The notes beneath the pieces are model-generated. The model saw only the letters and a list, made by a program, of their open reading frames with translations, did not search any database and was not told the origin of the DNA. A stretch of 64,000 bases of DNA from Onthophagus taurus (Eukaryota > Arthropoda > Insecta > Coleoptera > Scarabaeidae), in assembly GCF_036711975.1 (NCBI RefSeq), contig NC_091967.1:7626001-7690000 (forward strand), in the 5' to 3' direction. Made by a program: the position numbers and the translations under genes. Shown here one piece after another: positions 20,378-32,175 of this stretch. Numbering within the stretch: the stretch's first letter is position 1; the number at the start of each line of letters is the position of its first letter.

Positions 20378-21709
20378 ATGGCTGTGACATATCGAACCAA
20401 ACAGATTTTCTGTTTAATTTATTGCTGTGTTTTATTTGTGAGTTAATTTTAATTTGATTTAAAAAGAAATTTTAATCTTACAAAAATTGGTTGGTAACAA
20501 TGACTTTATAATTCATTAATACTTTACTTATTTTACATTTTTTAATTCAATAATACTTTTTAATTTATTTTTGAATTTATAATTAATAAGTTAATATTAA
20601 AAACTATTTTGTTTTGCCGATACTTTTATTGTTTTAATACAAAATAAGTACAAGAAAAGTGTATTGGTAACATTGATCTTATAGTGTACTTAAATTGACA
20701 TTTCTAAATGTCAAATCTTTTTATAAAAACTTTTTTATTTAATAAATTTAGATTCAATTTTGCTTCTTTTTAGTTGTCTGGACTTGTGATAATTTGTACA
20801 ACAACCGTTGTATCATACAAAATGTTTATCCATTCAAAATTTGTGCCTTGCGATAATTTGGGTCCATTAGGAATATTTGTAGTAATTGGATTTTTTCATT
20901 TGTTACTTACATGGATAGCACTTAAAGGCCCAAGTAGAGAACATTCTTTTTATATAACTTCGGTATATGTTAATTTTTATTTTAAAAGTAGTAACTTAAC
21001 CCCACTTTTTTTAGCTTGTTGTGTTTTCGTCGATTTTAGCATTAATTTCGTTGGGCTCTTTTATTTGGAGTGTGATTTTAATGGTATATAGTGATAAAAA
21101 GGTGGAACAGATAATGACAAATTCTTTTGTTGGCTATTTAGAGTTAAAAGTAAATGAAAGGGAATGGAATTTCTTGGAGGAATGGGTATGTTTAATTATA
21201 AATTGGTTTTATGAGAGACGTGATAACATAGGCAGCGTGGCCGAGCGGTCTAAGGCGCTGGTTTTAGGCACCAGTCCGAAAGGGCGTGGGTTCGAATCCC
21301 ACCGCTGTCAAAGCTTTTTTTCTATTTATAAAAAATTAATTGTTTAAATTTTTTTTAGTATAAATGTTGCGGAATTTTTGATTCTTTAGATTACCCCGAA
21401 AAAAATTGCACAAAAAGCAATTTAGGTTGTAAAGAACCTTTTGTGAATGATTTAACGATTTTATACTTTCATATTTTAATTCTTGGAGGGTTCATTTTTT
21501 TACAAAATGTGAGTAATTTATTAAGTTTACCAATAAATTAATTAATTTTATTTAATTAAAACTTAATAATTTCAAAATTTTAGGTTATGGGTTGTTTCAT
21601 ATACTTTATATTTAGACAAGCATTGAAGGAAGAAAAAGAGAGAAGACTAAGATTAAAAAGAGAACGAGCGATGTTGGCCAGAGCGAGGAGAATATCTCAA
21701 AGATCTTAA
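20378..21709 (+). CDS. Tetraspanin (array member 1)
   Basis: A 231-residue four-pass membrane protein. Exons: 20378-20437, 20774-20962, 21015-21185, 21359-21508, 21584-21709, all joined in phase 0. Membrane segments lie near residues 10-36, 50-68, 84-107 and 170-200. The large extracellular loop opens with YKCCGIFDSLDYPEKNC and has only four cysteines, fewer than the usual six. The C-terminal tail is strongly basic (KEEKERRLRLKRERAMLARA). Tetraspanins organise membrane microdomains through lateral partners. It is the first of the tandem array and lacks the MGC-type N-terminus of later members. A tRNA gene sits in its third intron. Confidence 0.85.
21231..21310 (+). tRNA. tRNA-Leu (anticodon UAG)
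   Basis: An 80-nt tRNA inside intron 3 of the first tetraspanin gene, same strand. The acceptor stem GGCAGCG pairs with CGCTGTC (one G-U). A box (TGGCCGAGCGGTCTAAGGC) and B box (GGTTCGAATCC) are intact. The anticodon stem CTGGT/ACCAG encloses the loop TTTAGGC, giving anticodon TAG. The long variable arm fits a type II leucine tRNA. Seven T at 21315-21321 serve as Pol III terminator. Confidence 0.97.
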
Positions 21710-23139
21710 ATATATTTTTTTAATTGTTTAATAAATTTAAAAAAATCAAAACAATTTTGTTTTAATCAACAAAAAACCCCTTTATCGGGGCTGTGATAAA
21801 ATCAACAAAAGAAATTGGGGTGATTCGTTAAATTCAAATGGCGTAGATTTTATTCATTGGATAATTAATTAATCATTGTATAGGTTGAAATTTAATTTTT
21901 TTTTTAAATAGTTACTCAATCTATCGATATTCTTGAAAATCCAGATGAAAACAAAGTAAGTCAATTTCATTAATTCTAAATCATAATAAGAGGAAATTAA
22001 TCTTTATTTGGGTGAACATTTTATTTTACAATTTTTTTAAACGATTACTCACCCCATCTAGCGGTAATTATTCGTATTAAATCGCGTTTTGACAGTTTAT
22101 AACAACCGTTTAAATTTTTTTCTAAAAAGATAAATTTTACACCAATATAAGTGTTATTGAACCAAAAAATGTATCAAAATTTATTTTTGAACACCCAGTT
22201 TATTAATTTATCGTGATTTTAGGATCCAAGTGGCAATTTTTTCTTCTTAAATTAAGTGAAAATTTTATCGGAACATAACCTACATAACTTTTGTGCTGTC
22301 AAGTTTAAGTGTTGGGATATTCTTGAAAATTGAGATGAAAACAAAGTAAGACAACTTTCTTTAATAAGATTATTCTGTGCTTGAGTTGTTTCATATACTT
22401 TATATTTAGACAAGCATTGTAGGAAGAAAACGAGAGAAGTCTAAGATTAAAAAGAGAACGTGCGATGTTGGCCAGAGTGAGGAGAATATCTTAAATATTT
22501 TAAATATATTTTTTTAAATTGTTCAATAAATTTAAAACAATCAAAACAATTTTTTTTAATCAACAAAGAAATACTAAACAATTAAAATCTTATCCAATTA
22601 ATCAAAACCTAACCTTATCTAATTATCCTTAAATGGCCCATTAAATGAGAACAGTACAACAACTTGCTTACTTTACAATGCGTTATTAAAACCTTTAAAA
22701 ACTCAAAATTATTCTGAGTTATTTGCGTTTCTTTTTATCAATCAATTATTATTATTATTATTATAATAACCAAAGTCAACTAGACGCGCAGAAACGTATA
22801 CACACACATATACAATAAATACGAATATAAACACGCAAAAACGCACACTTAGACATGACCAGGTAAGTACTCGGACTCCTCGGAGACGTATTTCATCGTC
22901 AGTATTAACTTATTCATTCAACAGAAAACAACAAAAATTAATTTTATTCAAGAATAAAAAAGAAGAAAACATTTAAAACGTTTTTACAGTAGATTCGAAT
23001 CATATCTAAAAACGCCATATCTAATCTTTTCCGTATATAATAAAAACATCTACCAGGAGATGAGGAACAATAAAACGTTGGATGTTTCCACGATAACTTC
23101 TTCATCAAAAAAGTTTGATTCAAAGTAAAAAATTTCAGC
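21710..23139. other. Spacer between tetraspanins 1 and 2, with exon debris
   Basis: 1.4 kb of AT-rich DNA. It holds a broken duplicate of the last exon of tetraspanin 1 (22385-22566) and two 33-bp exon-like blocks ending in a splice-donor sequence (21928-21960 and 22318-22350). No other gene is supported. Confidence 0.55.
22385..22566 (+). pseudogene. Broken duplicate of tetraspanin 1 last exon
   Basis: About 180 bp closely match 21585-21770, the last exon and 3' flank of tetraspanin 1, including GAGAACG and CGATGTTGGCCAGAG. The copy carries an in-frame stop (TAG at 22420-22422, where the source has AAG) and has lost the final codons. No acceptor AG sits where the source exon begins. It is a relic of a partial tandem duplication. 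Confidence 0.85.
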
Positions 23140-26100
23140 ATGAAGTTACAAATAAACGAAAACGTCGTGAAGTTTGCTTTACTCGGTTTTAATTTCATAT
23201 TTTCAGTAAGTATTATTATTTTTATTACATTGTATTTAATTAATTTATTTGTTTTTCTTTCTTTTAGATCTTAAGTGTTGCTTTAATCGCTTTGGGAATT
23301 GTTTATGGCGACGAATTAGGTCTTTTAAAACGCTACGTTGGACTCGAATTCCTAGAACTGCCTACGTTGCTAATCGTTTTGGGTTGTTTAAGTTTCGCCG
23401 CGTCTTTATTGGGTTGTTATTGCGCGCGGAATAATAATCAAAAACTTTTGAAATTTGTAAGTAAAAAGCAAAATTAAATCAAGACCAAACAAATCGTAAA
23501 TATTAGCTGATTAGGGCGAATAAATCGTGTGAATCATTCATTTATGGGTGTCATAATGATTTTATTAATAGAAAGATATGATTGAAGTCTGCTAACACAA
23601 AAAAATTACTGCAAGCTTATATATTTGACAATATATCTTTTTTTGCCACTTTGGTTGTTGAAGATAACAACAGTTATCGTCCATTAAAAAAATCGAACCA
23701 TATTTTACGTGTAATAATAATGTAAACATTCATTATTTTATTTTTTTTGTTATATAACTTTGAGCCGAGTCAGGTTTGTTACATTAAGTGTTAATTTCGT
23801 GAAATAAAATAAATCATATTAGCGAGGTTGTGATGTATTTCGGAGAGTTAGTTACAGGCTAAAAATAAAATAACATTTTTTTTAAAGCCGGTTTATAATT
23901 TCCTTTTGAGGTTTTAACGAAGAACATTTTATTTGTTGCAGTTTATAGTTTTTATCGCTTTATTATTGGCTTTGGAATTAACGATTTCGTTAATTTCATT
24001 TTTTAATATGGACGAATCGCTCGAATCCAACGCAAGAAACATCATGAAAGTACAACTTTTAAGTCATGTTCCGTCGGATAAAAACGAATTCCATCAGGTG
24101 GAGAGTTACGTAAGTGAAGTTATCGAATCGAATTGTTGTTAAAGTTTTAGTTTTTTTTTTTTGATTTAGTTTAAGATTTTTCTTTAATAAACTTTTTATT
24201 TATTTTTTCTTTATTTTTTTCCTTTTTGCTTCATATATTTTGATTTTTTTCATCGAATAATCTTATTACAGATTTATTTTTATTAGCTAATTAATGTTTC
24301 AATATCTTCTTTGTTAAATCGCTCAAATAATTTGTAAATAGGCGCTTGATTTTGCTTCATAAATTTAAATCAATAATTTTGATCTTTTGACCACAGGGAA
24401 TTTTAATTTCGACATATTACCAACCTAAAAATCGGATTTGTAAAATTTGGTATTTTGCGAGAACATGCAAAAAGATTACTGTAGTTTGATGTATTCGTGC
24501 CATTCAATTTTTGCATATTTATTAAAAATGAATACCGCAAAATTTCACAATGCATGCGAGATTTGATTGTTAGTTTACGAAAAGATGGGAAATCACTATA
24601 CTCTGTTTTTAAACCAGGAGGAGTAAACGCGAAAGTCAGATTTACACTAGGAAAAATCACCAGAAAATATCACTAGATATTTTGGCGGTAAATTTAAATT
24701 AATAATTATTATTATTTATTTATTTACTTATTATTGTATTTATTTTCGTTTGTTATAGTCAACACTAAACATACAAATTAATATTGAGGTTAAGAGTGTA
24801 TTAATTGAAGATGCAAAAGGGTTTAAACAAAATTTACAACAATGACACGAAACTGTGGAATTATCAATAACCTAACCTTCAAATTCAAAATCAAAATTCA
24901 AAATTGCCTGTGTGTGAACCTTCCTCGCATTCAACCAATCACGTGCAAGGTCAATCTGGTGATAAATTTAAAATACTCCTCCTGGTTTAAAAACAGAGTA
25001 TAGGCGAAATTATCAAAATTGTAAAAAAAGTGCGTTCGTCAGTGCAGTATATTATAGAAAATTACAATAAAATGGGCTCAAATACAGCTTCGTACAGGAC
25101 GTCCTAGAGTATTGAGTGTTCGAGATGAACGCCCGCTATTAAATAAAGTACGTGAAAATGAACTAAATTCTGTATCTCAAAGGACAGTAAGCGCACAAAC
25201 AATTCGAAATGTTCTCCACAAAAATGGATATCATGGCCGCATACCTAGGAAGAAGCCCTTTATATCACAAAGGGAAAGTATAAAACGGCTGGAATTTGCA
25301 AAGAAATACATTTCTAAGGACGATGATCCTTAGGGATTTAACGACGTAGGAAGGAATGATTTCTTCATGTTAGCATCGATCGATTTACATTTTGTTGTGC
25401 TTTGTTAGCTTCACCTGTCTTTTTATAATTCCGCACCACGTATTGTGTAGTAGAGGTGTTGCGCTTCATTATTTTTATGATTTCTAGCAAAGATTTTTGT
25501 TTTATATGAAATTTTATTATTATTTTTCTTTGTTCATTTGAAAGTTCAGTTAACTTTCTACCCACTTCGAATTTTCCGCAATTATGATAATAATGCAACT
25601 GACTTTGAAATTTTTTGAAAAAACCAGTTGACACAAAACACGATTTTAAAATCTTGTATAAAAGCAGTTATCTACACAAAAATATAATCTTGCGACCTGT
25701 TCAAATATAGTTTTTGCTGTCAACTGTGAATAAAATGCTCTTTCGCGTACAGTTGTTGAACTGTATAGGTAACAAAACGTCCACTTCTGCCTTTTTCTAC
25801 CTCCCTTTTTTCCCTATACTTATCACTTTAGCTTGTTTCCTACAATAAGCTTCGTCGTTCTTGCCCGCAACGCTACATTTTTTATTCATATTCTATCACA
25901 TTCTAAAGAGTTCTGTTGTGTTTCAAACTCACATTTTTTTGCTAGTTATCTGAAATCAATTTCTCGCTTTTCTTTAACTCCAATTTAAAATTGAAAGTGA
26001 TTAAACACTAGATAGATTAAACTAAGTAAATTAAACACTTTCCTGTGGGATTACAGTATATTTTAAATGATTCTACCGCCCTAGTCAACGTATCAATGTA

Positions 26101-26815
26101 AGAATATCATATTTTTAATATTTGTTCATTATGTTTTTATCTGGTTATTTATTCTTTCCTTCAGACATCATCTGTTATATTAATAATAATAAAAGACACT
26201 TGTAAACATTAGATAAATAAAATATTAATCACACAAGAACTTCGTTGTTATCTTCTTATTATATGTGAGGTTATGTTGTGTCACACTTGTGTATTTGTGG
26301 TTGTCTAACTTAATTGCTAAATAGTTTATAACTTTTTAGCCTTTTCTTACTATGTACTTATTACTTTGTATCAATGAAACAGTTTTTGAAAAAATTTGTT
26401 GCAAATATATTCTCTGACTGAAATGTTTTCTTCGAAGAACGAGATTGTGAGTTTCCCAAATATTATTGTTGAAATGATAAATATAATAAGATAATTATTA
26501 AATAAATATAACAATTAGTTATTAATAAATTTATTGATGAGTAATTTTTTGTTATAGTGGAAATGCTGTGGTATTGATAGCGGTCAAGATTACATCGCAA
26601 TAAATACATCAGCAGGATGTTGCGATGAAATTCCTTATCAATGCAGCTTGGAAGTTCCCTCTAATGTAACGAACTTAATAAAGCCGGGTTGTTTAGAAAT
26701 CGTAGTCGAAAATATTTATCAAATAGCATTGGAAATCGGTTGTTACAGCGCATCTTTTTGCATTTTGCAATTCTCCGAAATTATTTGTGTATTATTAAGA
26801 ACAATTTCACCTTAA
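23140..26815 (+). CDS. Tetraspanin (array member 2)
   Basis: A 226-residue tetraspanin in four exons: 23140-23205, 23268-23456, 23942-24109, 26558-26815, all phase 0. Membrane segments are near residues 10-33, 50-68, 85-105 and 198-220. The large loop has six cysteines: WKCCG, AGCC, YQC and PGC. The last two exons of the typical family plan are fused, so the protein ends right after the fourth membrane segment (LLRTISP). Intron 3 (2.45 kb) is enlarged by Tc1-type elements and a miniature element. Confidence 0.88.
24420..25331 (+). mobile_element. Degenerate Tc1-like transposon, split by a MITE
   Basis: The reading frame before and after the inserted MITE fits the N-terminal DNA-binding half of a Tc1-type transposase: DLIVSLRKDGKS then GEIIKIVKKVRSSVQYIIE, GRPRVLSVRDERPLL, and VSAQTIRNVLHKNGYHGRIP with KRLEFAKKYI. 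A frame change near 25085-25095 and the loss of the catalytic half make it dead. The right side abuts a second Tc1-type piece in opposite orientation at about 25332. The left limit is approximate; no terminal repeats were found. Confidence 0.8.
24599..25000. mobile_element. 402-bp MITE inside the Tc1 relic
   Basis: Perfect 27-bp inverted ends (TACTCTGTTTTTAAACCAGG and onward) at 24599 and 25000, flanked by TA on both sides (24597-24598 and 25001-25002). The interior has no long frame. Removing the element plus one TA restores the host codon order Lys-Ser-Leu-Gly-Glu in the interrupted transposase, so the insertion is precise. TA target and size fit a non-autonomous Tc1/mariner-superfamily element. 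Confidence 0.9.
25332..25773 (-). mobile_element. Fragment of a second Tc1-like family
   Basis: The right end is a terminal repeat (inverse of GTTACCTATACAGTTCAACA, ending at 25773). On the - strand it encodes an N-terminal helix-turn-helix (KLTELSNEQRKIIIKFHIKQ, STTQYVVRNYKKTG). About 100 bp inward match the second copy at 34.6 kb. The catalytic half is missing. Confidence 0.8.
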
Positions 26816-27093
26816 TTCAAAGAAATTTTAATTCAACTTAATTTAATATGAATTTAATGTAATTTAATTCTAAAAATATAATTTGCTTGGACCAATTACA
26901 AAACTAATTAAAGTTAAAGACTATTTAGGTCGATTTAAATCGATCGGAGATGAACCGTTTTTCACGTCCTCCCTTATATACCTGATTATAAAGGCAAAAA
27001 TTTATCTTGAGATAAGATTAAATAAAATCAATAGTGAGCAACAATAAAGTTATTACATAAGGGTAACTCAAAACGGCTGGTTGTTAAAGTAAA

Positions 27094-28868
27094 ATGGGTT
27101 GTGCTACAAAGTGCGTTGCTTGGTTTGTTTTTATTTTTAATATTATATTAGCGGTAAGTAAAATTAAATATAAATCGTTTTATGGGAACTAAAAAATGGT
27201 TATATAAAAAAATTCGGCCTTAAATCTTATTTAAAAGTATTAATTGTTTTAAGATAACCTTAATCTACACTGTATAGTTACCAAAAATAGATTGAAAATC
27301 ATATAAGAATTTCGCTCATAAAAGAAACTTTAGAGCTTGAAAAAACTGTACCGTGAGAAGATTAAATTTGCAAGAAGGAAGTATGCGAAGAGGTATTTCT
27401 TATCAAATCTACAAAGAGAACCGTTGTGATATAAATTTGCACACTACATAAAAAGATATACGGAAGAATAAACATTTATATATAGAGAACCAAAATAAAT
27501 ATAAATATTAATCTTTTAATTTAACAAAAATAAATTAAGATAAATTTAAAACATTAAAAAATCAAACTGAAATAATTAAACGTCAGTTTTGACGTTTACA
27601 AATAACCTCTAAAATTTCTTATGTAGAAAGTCAAAATAGTATTCCGAAAAATTTAATTTCTAATTGTCAAATATTTCAAAATTGGCTCTAAAATAAATTT
27701 TAAATTTAATAGGAAAAAGTCATATTTAGTTTCAACTTCTTAAACAAATTACAAAAATTTGATAATTTCAAAAAAATTTCATCCTAACCTAACATCATAA
27801 ATACGTCAGTTTTGACGTTTAAAATTAACCTCTTTTTAATTTTAATAGTCAAATATTTAAAAATATATTTTTTTAAGTATACTTTCAGTTTTAACTTGAG
27901 GTAGGTTAGAAAAACATCAATTTTTAACGATTTATTACTTCAATCGATTAAAAATTAATCCTTCTTTCAGATTTATTTCAAAAGTCTCAATCTATAAATA
28001 AATCAACAATTTTTTTATTACATTCTTTTTATTCTTATCTTTTTTAGTGTCTTGGCATCGCAATTTTAACAGTGGGTATCTTATTCCAACTCAATGTGAT
28101 AAATTACATAATTCCAGTAACCGATGTAAAAGAATCCTTGGATTATCTACCAATTATCATCATTGTTATTGGTAGTTTAATATTCTTAACTGGAATTTTA
28201 GGCTGTATAAGCGCAGGAAGAGGCAACACAAAATTGTTATGGACTGTTCGTATAAACTGCAACTCAAAATCCATTTAATTTCTTTTATTTTCTTTTTAAG
28301 TACGTTGTCGTTTTAATATTAATATTCGCGATACAAATATGTCTCGGAGTATTTATAATGTTTCAAGTTCATTGCGAAACCGACATCCAAAATAGAATTA
28401 ATTCGCATTTATTGGAAGGAATTAATAATTATAACGGCAATAATACAGTCATTAAAACAAGAATTGATGCATTACAGAGACGAGTAAAACATTTTTTTTA
28501 TATTATTACTTTTTATAAATTTATAACAATTTTAGTTCGATTGTTGCGGAATTGAGTCCCCAAACGATTGGAACACCGATGGAAGTGGCGTATTACCACC
28601 AAGTTGTTGCGAAAACAACGAAAAATGTGGCATTAATTCCGATGATATTTTTACGAGGGGTTGTGGTCCCTTAATCCTGGATAATTTTAATAATGTCGTT
28701 AGAATTACCTACATTTTAGCATTTGCAGTTGCAGCTCAACAGGTATTGTTAATTTTCTTTAATATTATTAATTTTACATCGTTTCGTTTTTAGTTTATGG
28801 GGGTTATATTTGCATTTATATTAATAACATCGATAAGGAACGAAGAGAGAAGAAGTAATTATCGATAA
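27094..28868 (+). CDS. Tetraspanin (array member 3)
   Basis: A 240-residue tetraspanin. Exons: 27094-27153, 28048-28245, 28301-28483, 28536-28742, 28794-28868, all phase 0. The N-terminus MGCATKC is a typical palmitoylated start. Membrane segments lie near 12-35, 53-73, 85-108 and 200-228. The large loop has six cysteines (FDCCG, PSCC, EKCG, RGCG). Exon 2 encodes 66 residues, the same length as in member 4, and shares the string GIIFQLN/GILFQLN with it, so the two are probably sister copies. The exon 2 donor (ACT before GTTCGT) is weak but keeps frame. Intron 1 (0.9 kb) shows nothing recognisable. Confidence 0.9.
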
Positions 28869-29528
28869 TATGATTCAGTTTTTTGTATTAATTATATTTA
28901 TTTGGAGTTATAAATAAAGAGTAAAAATAATAAAATCATTTCTTTTAAGAAAGATGACCATTAAAACGTCAAATTTTAGAAATTAATTATACCAACCTTT
29001 TCTATTATAAAAATTAAATTATTATAATTAACATTTTGCGAAATGATAACGAATAGCATATATAATATAACATCACAGATTATATTAATAATTATGTAGT
29101 GGTTAAAATGTATTTTAGAAGGTCGTAATCTTATCTATACGACCTTGTATTTTCGTTACACTCTGAAGTTGCAGCTGCATGAGAAATTGCGGAAACGCCA
29201 AATTTTTAATTTTTTTTAAGTATTAGAATGAAAAAAAAACGAAAAATTGTATTAAATTACTTAAACTTTTATTGTAAATGGAAAAAGAACCAATTATGGA
29301 ATAGAATATTAATTATATATTGGAATTAATATTTGACTTCTAAAGTAAAAATATAAAACTGTTGAATTGTTAGATGGCGCTGATTAAATAAAATTTAAAG
29401 CGTGAAATTTGAGTTATTTTATTTATAAATATAAAAATACAAAAAATAATGAACAATAAAAACGATTATAAAAAGTTTAAGAAATTAATTCATGGACGAT
29501 TTAATTAATAGTTTAATTAAAATATAAA
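28869..29528. other. Shared 3' spacer, tetraspanin 3 and the - strand gene
   Basis: 660 bp of AT-rich DNA between convergent genes. AATAAA-type signals follow each stop (near 28910 on +). No gene or repeat is recognised. Confidence 0.5.
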
Positions 29529-30282
29529 TTATAATGAGATGTTTTCTGATTCGAATTCAATGATTTTTACATCGTCGTTATCATTTTCGAAATTATTATA
29601 ATTTATATTCAACAGTTCTAATTTATTTGATATATAAATAGAAAAACTTCCACCAACAAACTAAAAAAAGAAAGATTATAAAACGAAATTTGTGAATTAA
29701 TGAGTAAAAGAATACCTCTAAAATAGCGGAAATGGCTAAAATAAACCACTCGAAACACGAAAACGTTTCTAAATCCTAAAATAAAATCAATGTAATTATA
29801 AATTTGTTTAGAAAATGATTTTCTTACCTGATCCACTTTTGTTAAAGATTTATGAGCGTAAGAAAACTTTCCAAATAAATATAACAGCAACAAAATAAGT
29901 TGTGCAGTAAAAAATGATAGTTGTACAGCACCATACTAAAAATATTAATTTAAAAACAAAAAAATTAAATAAGTATTCAACTTAAATATTTACTCCTATT
30001 AAGATAATTCGATTTTCGAAAAACGATCCTGCACATCCAAAATATGGAATTATAAACATTAAACAGCCGATTGGTAACAAAATAAATGTCGGACTTTTAA
30101 TATAAGAAAATATTAACATAATACCAAGTATCTAAAAAGAATTAATAAAATTAAACTAAAATCTACAGATCCCATCGAAGTATTTTAATATTATGCCTTA
30201 CCTTACAAATAATATTTAATGTTAATAAGAAGATTTTTTGATGCACGATAACGTAATAAGACATTTTTTTGAAACACGTCAT
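29529..30282 (-). CDS. Tetraspanin-like four-pass protein lacking the large loop
   Basis: A 172-residue protein in five phase-0 exons: 30282-30202, 30131-29994, 29935-29828, 29775-29716, 29660-29529. Four hydrophobic segments lie near residues 17-38, 43-66, 74-95 and 116-140. The second resembles tetraspanin TM2 with its Cys-rich end (LLPIGCLMFIIPYFGCAGSF followed by FFEN). Exon 4 ends at Leu-Glu before TM4 finishes in exon 5, exactly as in the neighbours, but it is only 20 codons long instead of about 50-86 and has no CCG motif. The loop between TM3 and TM4 is thus about 20 residues. The tail is acidic (ENDNDDVKIIEFE). Inferred to be a tetraspanin derivative inverted within the array; another four-pass family cannot be excluded. 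Confidence 0.7.
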
Positions 30283-30645
30283 TTTAAAGAAGCTTTCAAT
30301 AAACTTATTGAAATAAAAAGATGTATGGTGAAGGTTTCGTAGAAATAATCACGCCGAGACTGTTTGATTCGTAAACATTTACACCGAATAGTGCTTCAGC
30401 AGTCGTTAAATTCATATCTTAGGTATCAACTTGCGCATATCTCGATATTTAATACGCTTGCATTTAAACACATTCTTTATAAGATTTTTTTTATTTCATC
30501 TTTATTTTTCTAAACACTTGCATAAAAATTATTAGTAATTAATTTATTTTAAAATATATATATATATATATATATAAATCTCTTAAAATTATTAATAAAT
30601 ATTTAGTTATGTATATATAACTTAACATATATTTGTGCATATTAA

Positions 30646-30871
30646 GCTGCCTATCAATTTATTTTTAATAAAAATTAATTATTTGATTTTTATTAAAACA
30701 AGAAACAATTAAATATAATTAATTATAATTAAAAAGAACTTAAGATTTAGAATTATTGAATTGATGACCTGTATTTGAAAATAATCAATAAAAGTCAATA
30801 AATTATTATTTTATCATGTATATTAGTTGTGCATAGGCAACTCTTTACACATTCGAATGTTTAGTTGCCTA
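30646..30871. repeat. TAGGCAAC-type repeat element
   Basis: The right side, 30834-30871, is a 38-bp imperfect palindrome with TAGGCAACT and AGTTGCCTA ends around ACACATTCGAATGT. A further GCTGCCTAT lies at 30646, and the interior is AT-rich. The layout resembles 36629-36871, where two such palindromes also flank AT-rich DNA. Confidence 0.5.
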
Positions 30872-31809
30872 CTCAATAATTATTTACAATTTTATTATTA
30901 ATTTTTTAAAATGATCTTATCAATAGAATAAATTCATAATTTATTCCACATTTACAAAGAATGGTTAAAATAACCAACAAAACAGGTTAAAATGTGTTTT
31001 AAAACAATTTTTATATTATTATTTTTCTATTGCTTTTTAGTTTGTTTTATATTGTCTAAATGAGAGTAAACAACTTAATCCTCCTGCAAATGATAATGGT
31101 TTAATTACAGCTTCCATTTGCTTGAAATAAAAATGAATACATTTCATGAAGATTCATGAATGATTGAAAGCTTTTAATGCATTTAAAAGAATAATTAGGT
31201 GTTTCAAAACTATCAATAAAACATTAACCAATCGTGTTATACTCTAATTTTTAGCAGAAAATGTAGAGAAAAATGTTCTTTCAGATTTCACTTCTCCGTT
31301 GATGTTGAAGTTTAAATTTCTCAAAATATCTATTAGAAATAAGGTATTATTGCTAAAATAAACTTAATAATGAATTTAATTTATCAATAATCAGATATCT
31401 TTTAATAGGGATTAAACATAATTAGTATCGTGAGCAAATACAACAATGTGTTAAGAAATTATTTTTGGTTATTAGATAGTATTGTAAATATTTCTTATGA
31501 ATAATAGTAATTATGGGTTTTAATCATGGTGTTAAAGTAGTGTAAATTATAATTAAATTATTAACAAAGATATTCTTAATAAACAATTTAAAATTATTGC
31601 AATGTAGGCAACTCAATATACACCGAAACGTATTTTTGTGTGTAAACATTTAAATCTTTTTTTTAATAAATTTATTTCAATATTTAAAGAAAAAGCATTT
31701 TTGATAGTTAACTGGGTTATATTTAAGGAATAAACAGTACGAAATAAAGCTGTATTAGCTTACCACTGCTAATGTTACTCTATACTGGAAAAGGCACTAT
31801 AATAGACAA

Positions 31810-32175
31810 TGATCAAGAGCATTCCCATGAAGCACACTGGAAAGAACAAGAGATTGGTGGCTATGACATCAACAATGCATAAACACTGAATGATAGAAGC
31901 AACAAATAGAAAAGGAAAACAAGTAATAAAACCAGAGTGTATTCTCGCCTACAATAAGTACATGTCCGGGATAGACAGATCACACTAGATGACGGGATAC
32001 TACTCATCATCAAGGAAAACCATAAGATGGTACAGAAATGTCTTTTTTTACAAAAATTTAACAAAAACGTCATATACAATAAACGAACATGTAAATAACA
32101 CAATCCTGAATCTGGAAATCAAAGAAACTACGAATGGTGCACGGAAAAAACTAATGCAGAAGGCGCGTTAGTGTT
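31810..32175 (+). mobile_element. Dead piggyBac transposase fragment
   Basis: The + strand reads, across stops and frame changes, as the C-terminal part of a piggyBac-type transposase: KPECILAYNKYMSGIDRS, then MTGYYSSSRKTIRWYRNVFF. The longest piece still open is 31989-32171. The codons after GIDRS are altered and a stop interrupts the segment. No terminal repeats were found. Confidence 0.8.

Noticed and set aside
24403-24660. 85-residue - strand ORF in tetraspanin 2 intron
   Set aside because: It crosses the junction between the Tc1 relic and the MITE, antisense to transposase sequence.
30552-30578. The (TA)n run as a functional site
   Set aside because: It is a plain dinucleotide microsatellite in AT-rich spacer.
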